NCBI GenBank assembly: GCA_946410365.1
Contig: CAMKAA010000010.1
Coordinates: 1-11,966, forward strand
Source: an uncultured Lachnospiraceae bacterium
GTDB taxonomy: Bacteria; Bacillota_A; Clostridia; Lachnospirales; Lachnospiraceae
Direction: 5' to 3'
DNA: 11,966 bases
A model generated the notes under the pieces. The model saw only the letters and a list, made by a program, of their open reading frames with translations, had not been told where the DNA came from and ran no database searches. The translations under genes were made by a program, and so were the position numbers. Each line of letters begins with the position of its first letter. Position 1 is the first letter of the stretch. Positions 6,882-11,966 of the stretch are shown one piece after another.

Positions 6882-7631
6882 ATGAAAAACAGATATATAC
6901 AGACAGCCATTGTTCTGGGCGCGGCAGCAGGACTTCTGATCCTGTTGTTCTTTGCCGTAAAGACAAAGAAGCTCCGGATCAACAGATGGATCGTCTCGGA
7001 CAGAGATGTCATCGGCGTGGATATATCCGAGTATCAGGCGGACGTAGACATGTCCGTACTGATGGAGCAGGGTATTGAGTTTATTTATATAAAGGCTACG
7101 GAAGGCAGCGGACACGTAGACAGCAGGTTTGCCGAAAACTGGGAAAACGCGCAGGATTGCGGACTTCCCGCGGGAGCTTACCACTTTTTCTCTTTTGACA
7201 GTCCGGGACAGATGCAGGCGGACAATTACATACGGGCAGTTGGAGACCTGGGGGACAAACTAATCCCTGCGGTCGACGTGGAGTACTACGGCGACAAAAA
7301 AGAGAATCCCCCTGCAAAGGAGGATGTGGTCCGGGAACTCAGCGCGTTTTTGGATGCGCTTGAGAAGGAATATCAAGTAAAGCCGCTGATCTATTGTTCG
7401 GGGGATGTATATGAGAAATACATCCTGAAAGATTTTCGTGAGTATCCCAGATGGGTGAGAAGCATTTACTACCCGGTCACCTTCGAGGCGGGAGGAAACT
7501 GGGTTGTCTGGCAGTACTGCGATACAGCAGAGCTGGAGGGATATGTGGGGGGCGAACGCTGTATTGACCTCAATGTCCTGAACCGGGGACGGAGTCTTGA
7601 GGACCTGAAGACCGGGCGGCAGCAGAGATAA
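6882..7631 (+). CDS. Membrane-anchored GH25 lysozyme-like muramidase
   Basis: 249 residues. A single hydrophobic segment (about residues 9-26) followed by KTKK suggests an uncleaved N-terminal anchor or signal-anchor, placing the catalytic domain outside the membrane. GH25 (Chalaropsis-type) enzymes cleave the N-acetylmuramic acid to N-acetylglucosamine bond of peptidoglycan. The domain fills residues 43-245: GVDISEYQ with D47, YIKATEG (69-75), GAYHFFSF (98-105), AVDVEYYG carrying the catalytic pair D132 and E134, WQYCD (210-214) and the terminal DLN with D229. All expected acidic residues are present, so activity is likely. A longer frame reaches TTG 6843, but that would put a charged stretch before the anchor; ATG 6882 has GAGGA at 6873-6877 and gives the sensible N-terminus. 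Cell-wall remodelling of the host cell is more likely than a phage endolysin, since no holin or phage gene is nearby and the protein is membrane tethered. Confidence 0.9.
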   Translation: MKNRYIQTAIVLGAAAGLLILLFFAVKTKKLRINRWIVSDRDVIGVDISEYQADVDMSVLMEQGIEFIYIKATEGSGHVDSRFAENWENAQDCGLPAGAYHFFSFDSPGQMQADNYIRAVGDLGDKLIPAVDVEYYGDKKENPPAKEDVVRELSAFLDALEKEYQVKPLIYCSGDVYEKYILKDFREYPRWVRSIYYPVTFEAGGNWVVWQYCDTAELEGYVGGERCIDLNVLNRGRSLEDLKTGRQQR

Positions 7632-7658
7632 AAAACGGTATTTAGGAGGAACGGGAAA

Positions 7659-8588
7659 ATGGTTTACAATAATATCCTCGAGGCAATCGGGAATACGCCG
7701 GTGATCAGACTTAACAGAATGCCTGAGGAGGGCAGCGCTCAGGTGCTGGTCAAGATGGAGGCACTGAATGTGGGCGGATCCATTAAGACAAGGACAGCGA
7801 TGAATATGATCGAGCAGGCGGAAAAAGACGGCCTGATCGGAAAGGATACGATCATTGTAGAGCCTACGAGCGGCAACCAGGGCATCGGACTCGCTCTGGT
7901 AGGCGCAGTAAAAGGATATAAGACGGTCATAATCATGCCGGATTCCGTAAGCGAGGAGCGCAGGAAGCTGGTGCGTCAGTACGGAGCTGAAGTGGTTCTG
8001 ATCCACGACGCGGGCGATATCGGCGCCTGCATTGATGAGTGCCTTAAGACGGCGCTTCGGATGAGAGATGAGGATCCCAGAGTGTTCGTTCCGCAGCAGT
8101 TTGAAAATCCGAACAATACACTCACTCATAAGAAGTACACCGCGCTGGAGATCATGGCCCAGGTGGCAGGTCCGATCGACGGCTTCTGCTCCGGGATCGG
8201 CACAGGCGGAACGATCACAGGGATCGGAGAGGTGTTAAAGGCTCAGTATCCCGATATCGAGATCTGGGCAGCTGAGCCCGAGAATGCGGCGATCCTGGCA
8301 GGCGGCACCGTGGGAACGCATATGCAGATGGGAATCGGCGATGGGATCATCCCCGATATCCTCAACACGGAGATCTATGACAATATCTATATAGTGACGG
8401 ATGAGGAAGCGCTTGAGACTTCCAAGCGTCTTGCGAGAGAAGAAGGTCTTATGGTCGGAATCTCCGCGGGAACCAATGTCGCGGCGGCACTCAAACTGGC
8501 GAAAAAACTGGGGAAAGGGAAGACTGTGGTCACAGTCCTGCCTGACACCGCAGAGCGCTACTTTTCCACGCCCCTGTTCGCCGAGTAA
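7659..8588 (+). CDS. Cysteine synthase-family PLP enzyme (CysK-like)
   Basis: 309 residues, standard for O-acetylserine sulfhydrylase, which makes cysteine from O-acetylserine and sulfide in the cytosol. The fold-type II landmarks are in order: IGNTPVIRL (10-18), the PLP lysine K43 in GGSIKTR, the asparagine loop TSGNQG (70-75), the phosphate-binding GTGGTITG (from 181), SAGTN near residue 270 and the C-terminal TVLPDTAERYFSTPLF typical of CysK. Two loops differ from the CysK consensus: GGSVKDR reads GGSIKTR, and SGNTG reads SGNQG, so Gln74 replaces the usual substrate-contacting Thr. AGGAGGA (7644-7650) sits 8 bases before the ATG. The gene follows the GH25 gene by 27 bases with no terminator, so they share a transcript. 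No serine acetyltransferase gene is nearby. A CysK role is the default; use of another beta-replacement substrate is possible. Confidence 0.88.
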   Translation: MVYNNILEAIGNTPVIRLNRMPEEGSAQVLVKMEALNVGGSIKTRTAMNMIEQAEKDGLIGKDTIIVEPTSGNQGIGLALVGAVKGYKTVIIMPDSVSEERRKLVRQYGAEVVLIHDAGDIGACIDECLKTALRMRDEDPRVFVPQQFENPNNTLTHKKYTALEIMAQVAGPIDGFCSGIGTGGTITGIGEVLKAQYPDIEIWAAEPENAAILAGGTVGTHMQMGIGDGIIPDILNTEIYDNIYIVTDEEALETSKRLAREEGLMVGISAGTNVAAALKLAKKLGKGKTVVTVLPDTAERYFSTPLFAE

Positions 8589-8607
8589 GCATATTTGCAG
8601 GAAATTA

Positions 8608-8616
8608 TGATATACT
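8608..8616 (+). promoter_or_regulatory. Candidate extended -10 promoter for the clostripain operon
   Basis: TGATATACT is an extended -10 element (TGN plus TATACT at 8611-8616) without a good -35 box, 20 bases after the cysteine synthase stop and about 95 bases before the protease start. A perfect 6-bp hairpin, TTTCAG-TGAT-CTGAAA (8648-8663), would lie in the leader RNA. Confidence 0.35.
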
Positions 8617-8709
8617 TGTGACGGAATATCATTGAATCAAACCCAGTTTTCAGTGATCTGAAAGAGAAATCCTTTCCTTAATAATTGTGTTGACAGGGAG
8701 GTAAGAGAA

Positions 8710-11154
8710 ATGGCAGACAACAGACCGCGCGGCAGAAAGAGAAATGTGACCGGAGGGGGCTCCGGCGTTAACCTTCGTGGTGACGGGCTCGGAACAGGTC
8801 CTGTGGGATCGGGCACTTCCGGAAGAGGAAGCTCGGGCTCGGGACAGAGAAACGGCAGGGGGATGGGCGGACTTCCGCTGATCGTCCTGATCATCATTGC
8901 GCTGCTGGGCGGCGGCGGTTCCCTCGGAGGGCTGTTGGGAGGCGGAAGCGGCAGCAGCGGCGGAAGCAGCGGCAGCTATACTCCTACGGGAAATAACTGG
9001 AACGTGCAGGAGGATTACACCGCAAGTTCCGGAGACAGCAATTTCAATTTCTATAACAGTTCCTACAGCGGGAATGGCTCGCTCTCTACAGGCTGGACGG
9101 ACGAGAATGCGTCTCAGACCAGCCTTGACACGGAAGTGGCGTCCGGATCGAGAGAGAAATTTACGAAGATCAAAGGCGGCGGGAATGACACGGTTACGAT
9201 CATGGTCTATCTGTGCGGCACGGATCTGGAATCCAGAAGCGGCATGGGGACTTCGGACCTGCAGGAGATGGCGGCCGCCAATATTGGCAGCAAGGTAAAT
9301 CTTCTGGTCTATACGGGCGGCTGCAGCAGCTGGCGCAACAACATTGTCAGCAGCAGGGTGAACCAGGTCTATCAGGTTATGGAAGGCGGCGTGAAGTGCC
9401 TTATCAAGGACGCGGGCACGGCATCCATGACGAACCCGGACAACCTCGCCGGTTACATTCAGTGGTCCGCGAAGAATTTCCCCGCAGACCGGTATGAGCT
9501 GATCCTGTGGGATCACGGCAGCGGCTCTGTCAGCGGCTATGGCTACGACGAGAAGAATAAGAGCAGCGGCTCCATGACGCTGTCCGGGATCCAGAGTGCT
9601 CTGGAAAAGGGCGGAGTCAAATTCGACTTTATCGGATTCGACGCATGTCTCATGGCAACGACGGAAACTGCTCTGATGCTGAGCAATTACGCGGACTACA
9701 TGGTTGCGTCGGAAGAGACGGAACCCGGCGTAGGCTGGTTCTACACGGATTGGCTCAACGCTCTCGGAAAGAACACATCGATCCCCACAGTGCAGCTGGG
9801 TCAAAAGATCGTCGATTCTTTCGTGGAGACCTGCGGAGTTAAGTGCCGCGGCCAGAAGACGACCCTCTCGCTGGTGGATCTTTCGGAGCTTTCCAATACG
9901 GTGCCTTCGCTGCTGGGCAGTTTTTCCAAGGCGATCAGCACACAGATCTCTGACAAGAATTATCAGAAGATAGCTCAGGCAAGAAACCAGACCAGAGAAT
10001 TTGCGGCTAACACAAGGATCGATCAGGTCGACCTGGTCCACCTGGCCCTGAACACCGGACTCAAAGAAGGCGAGGCGCTCTCGAAAGCGATCCGCAGCGC
10101 AGTCAAATATAACCGCACATCCGTAAACATGTCCAATGCGTACGGATTATCTATTTACTTCCCTTACAGAAGCAGTGCGAAGTATGTGGACAGCATGTCC
10201 AAAACATATAGCGAGATCGGTATGGACGCCGACTATACGAACTGCATCAGACAGTTCGCCAGCCTTCAGGTGAGCGGCCAGGCAGCCCAGGGCGGAACGG
10301 GCAGTGCTTATGACACTCTCTTCGGAGACTACGCCGGAGGCTTCAGCGGAATGGACAGCACCGGAACAAGCGATCTGATCGGCGCATTGCTTACCGGCTT
10401 TTTGGGCGGAGATTACAGTTCGGTGTCCGGAATGAGATCATCCGGCGCATCCTTCCTCTCTGACAGTGCCCTCTCTGAGAAGGATACTCTGGAGTATCTG
10501 CAGGATCATCACTTCGACGCGACGCAGCTCGCCTGGGTGACGGAGGACGGAAAGGAGAAGATCAAACTTTCCGATCAGCAGTGGAGTATGGTCACGGATC
10601 TGGAACTCAACACCTTCTACGATACCGGAAAAGGATATGCTGACATGGGACTCGACAATGTGTATGAGTTCGATGAGGCGGGCAATCTTATTGCAGATGA
10701 AGGAAAGTACTGGATCTCGATCAACGGTCAGCCCGTGGCGTATTACCACATAGATACGCTGGATGACGGAACTAACTACACCATTGCGGGAAGAGTGCCT
10801 TGCATGCTTAACGGGCAGAGAAGCAACCTGATGCTCGTCTTTGACAACGAACATGAGAAGGGATATGTGGCCGGCGCATTTTCTGATTACAGCAAGGACG
10901 ATGAGATCGATGTCGTCGGCAAGGAGATCACGGAACTCGTGGCAGGAGATGTCATTGAGCCGCTTTGCGACCTTTATGATTACAGCGGAAACTATAATGA
11001 CACATATTACCTCGGAAATCCTCTCGAGATCTCAAGTTCCGCTGAGGATCTCATGATCAGCGATACAGCCCTCGGCGATGGAACGGCGCTTGTAACTTAC
11101 AGATTCACAGATATGTACGGGGCAAATCACTGGACACAGACTATTAAGAGATAA
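8710..11154 (+). CDS. Clostripain-family (C11) cysteine peptidase, membrane-anchored, with long C-terminal extension
   Basis: 814 residues, well above the roughly 400-530 of clostripain itself. Order of parts: an Arg/Gly/Ser-rich N-terminal tail (1-54); a short hydrophobic segment (about 55-66, perhaps to 76) that looks like a membrane anchor rather than a cleavable signal; a Gly/Ser linker (67-90); an uncharacterised spacer; the C11 core from about 158 (TVTIMVYLCGTDLES); then from about 590 to the end a beta-rich, acidic region I do not recognise. The catalytic dyad is H269 in LILWDHGSG and C313 in IGFDACLMA. C11 peptidases cut after Arg or Lys and mature by self-cleavage; DEKNK (280-284), between the dyad residues, sits where PmC11 is cut and is a plausible processing site. 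Start ATG follows GGGAGG (8696-8701) at 7-8 bases. The frame ends in three consecutive TAA codons. It probably acts outside the membrane, with the next gene co-transcribed. Confidence 0.9.
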   Translation: MADNRPRGRKRNVTGGGSGVNLRGDGLGTGPVGSGTSGRGSSGSGQRNGRGMGGLPLIVLIIIALLGGGGSLGGLLGGGSGSSGGSSGSYTPTGNNWNVQEDYTASSGDSNFNFYNSSYSGNGSLSTGWTDENASQTSLDTEVASGSREKFTKIKGGGNDTVTIMVYLCGTDLESRSGMGTSDLQEMAAANIGSKVNLLVYTGGCSSWRNNIVSSRVNQVYQVMEGGVKCLIKDAGTASMTNPDNLAGYIQWSAKNFPADRYELILWDHGSGSVSGYGYDEKNKSSGSMTLSGIQSALEKGGVKFDFIGFDACLMATTETALMLSNYADYMVASEETEPGVGWFYTDWLNALGKNTSIPTVQLGQKIVDSFVETCGVKCRGQKTTLSLVDLSELSNTVPSLLGSFSKAISTQISDKNYQKIAQARNQTREFAANTRIDQVDLVHLALNTGLKEGEALSKAIRSAVKYNRTSVNMSNAYGLSIYFPYRSSAKYVDSMSKTYSEIGMDADYTNCIRQFASLQVSGQAAQGGTGSAYDTLFGDYAGGFSGMDSTGTSDLIGALLTGFLGGDYSSVSGMRSSGASFLSDSALSEKDTLEYLQDHHFDATQLAWVTEDGKEKIKLSDQQWSMVTDLELNTFYDTGKGYADMGLDNVYEFDEAGNLIADEGKYWISINGQPVAYYHIDTLDDGTNYTIAGRVPCMLNGQRSNLMLVFDNEHEKGYVAGAFSDYSKDDEIDVVGKEITELVAGDVIEPLCDLYDYSGNYNDTYYLGNPLEISSSAEDLMISDTALGDGTALVTYRFTDMYGANHWTQTIKR

Positions 11155-11161
11155 TAATAAG

Positions 11162-11966
11162 ATGAATAAACAGGTAAAAATGCTTCGATGCCCAAACTGC
11201 GGCGCGCAGTACGAAGCGGGGCTTTTGCGCTGCCCTTACTGCAGGTCGGTCGATGACTACCAGGATGAGAGCGAATACCTCGAGGATCTGGATGAACTGA
11301 AGGACAAACTGGAGGATATGCCTGAGGACGTCCTGCAGGAGCATAAAAAGAAAGAGGTTGTCCAAACCGCGCAGGATATGAAAAGGATCCTGACTGTGGT
11401 TGGAGCCGTAGCCGCAGCTTTTCTGCTGCTTTTCGGAGTTTCGACCTTTTTCGATCAGGTCGTTTTCGGTAACAGCGATGCCAAGGTGAGGGAAAGAGAG
11501 AGAGAAGAGTATCTGTGGAAGCAGGAAAACTTACCCAAGCTCGATGCGCTTTACGAGAGCAGGGATTATGAAGGACTGCTGGCGTTCGCGGATGAGACAG
11601 ATAATAACGGTATTTATGACTGGGAGCATTACCCGCTGCTGGACGGACTCAGGATCCTGAGGTTTATCCCCGACGAGATCGAAATGGTGGAAGAACTTAA
11701 GGCAGAAGGCAGGACGGACACACAGCAATACCAGGATGATCTTGCATTCCTTCTTAAGGATGAACTGAACCTTCTCTATTTTGACAAAAGACAGGTGACG
11801 GCGGAGGATGCCCGGATCATTAAGGAACTGTCCGCCGAATACTTAGCGGATCTGGAGACAAGGTTTGCGCTTACGCCAAAGGAGCTGGAAGAGCTTGAAA
11901 AAATGGTTGTGCGCAACAGCGGCGAGATCTATTCGAGCGAGTGCAAAGAGTTTTTGAAGAATCGGT
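11162..11966 (+). CDS. Zinc-ribbon single-pass membrane protein, 3' end cut by the window
   Basis: The frame from ATG 11162 stays open to the window end (268 codons seen). Residues 10-27 form a zinc ribbon of two CxxC pairs (CPNC at 10-13, CPYC at 24-27). Then comes an acidic, helix-prone stretch (about 31-60), a Lys-rich step (62-64), one transmembrane helix (about 76-97) and a long charged helical region, probably outside, with no recognised family. By charge the zinc ribbon should be cytosolic. The gene starts 7 bases after the protease's last in-frame stop, so co-transcription is likely. No good Shine-Dalgarno precedes 11162 (only a weak AAGAG at 11146-11150); ATG 11180, which leaves the zinc ribbon intact, is an alternative start. 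The architecture recalls clostridial zinc-ribbon membrane proteins of unknown role. A sensor or partner for the protease is possible but only inferred from position. Confidence 0.75.
   Translation, partial: MNKQVKMLRCPNCGAQYEAGLLRCPYCRSVDDYQDESEYLEDLDELKDKLEDMPEDVLQEHKKKEVVQTAQDMKRILTVVGAVAAAFLLLFGVSTFFDQVVFGNSDAKVREREREEYLWKQENLPKLDALYESRDYEGLLAFADETDNNGIYDWEHYPLLDGLRILRFIPDEIEMVEELKAEGRTDTQQYQDDLAFLLKDELNLLYFDKRQVTAEDARIIKELSAEYLADLETRFALTPKELEELEKMVVRNSGEIYSSECKEFLKNR

Noticed and set aside
6882..7631. Phage endolysin or prophage remnant
   Set aside because: The GH25 protein has a membrane anchor and no holin, tail or integrase gene lies nearby. The flanking genes are ordinary housekeeping or metabolic genes.
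8690..8695. Perfect TTGACA -35 box upstream of the clostripain start
   Set aside because: A -10 box at the right distance would fall inside the coding sequence, and none is present. The bases lie next to the ribosome binding site and are probably chance.
8650..10041. 463-codon minus-strand open frame opposite the clostripain gene, and similar ones at 1737-2774 and 4692-5897
   Set aside because: All are antisense shadows of well-supported + strand genes, with low-complexity or unrecognisable products.

Overview
The window looks like the chromosome of an anaerobic, low-to-mid G+C Gram-positive of the class Clostridia, most likely a gut-type Lachnospiraceae or Oscillospiraceae relative. The reasons are strong AGGAGG-type ribosome binding sites, proteins related to 2-hydroxyacyl-CoA dehydratases (enzymes of strict anaerobes), a propionate-CoA-transferase-like enzyme, a clostripain-family protease with a membrane anchor, and a membrane-anchored GH25 muramidase. 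All genes lie on the + strand. This placement is inference from gene content and cannot be resolved to genus by eye.

Region 1 (1-2945) is the 3' end of a tightly packed operon: the tail of one HgdB/BcrB-family dehydratase-like subunit, a second full subunit of the same superfamily (1-base stop/start overlap), and a family III (CaiB/BaiF/formyl-CoA transferase type) CoA-transferase 6 bases downstream. The layout resembles fld/had/lcd-type operons, in which a CoA-transferase activates a 2-hydroxy acid and a two-subunit radical dehydratase removes water. The surprise is that the full subunit appears to have lost all three cysteines that bind the [4Fe-4S] cluster in classical members, and the visible tail of the first subunit lacks the third one. 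This is the best candidate for undescribed biochemistry in the window.

Region 2 (2946-6150) begins with an imperfect terminator-like hairpin, then a MATE-family exporter and, 14 bases after it, a full-length family I CoA-transferase of the propionate CoA-transferase type. It closes with a very strong 13-bp intrinsic terminator. The two CoA-transferases belong to unrelated folds and sit either side of the exporter. Together with the dehydratase-like pair they suggest one acid-metabolising module, though co-regulation is not shown.

Region 3 (6151-8588) holds a NimA-like FMN-binding split-barrel protein behind its own candidate promoter with an overlapping palindrome. Next come a TATAAT promoter, a single-pass GH25 lysozyme-like protein and a cysteine-synthase-family PLP enzyme 27 bases downstream with a strong ribosome binding site. 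The PLP enzyme has unusual residues in its lysine and asparagine loops.

Region 4 (8589-11966) holds an extended -10 promoter candidate, an 814-residue clostripain-family (C11) cysteine peptidase with an Arg/Gly-rich N-terminus, membrane segment and long extra C-terminal region, and then a zinc-ribbon, single-pass membrane protein that runs off the window. The last two genes are 7 bases apart and are probably co-transcribed. No tRNA, rRNA, CRISPR array, insertion sequence or phage gene was seen.
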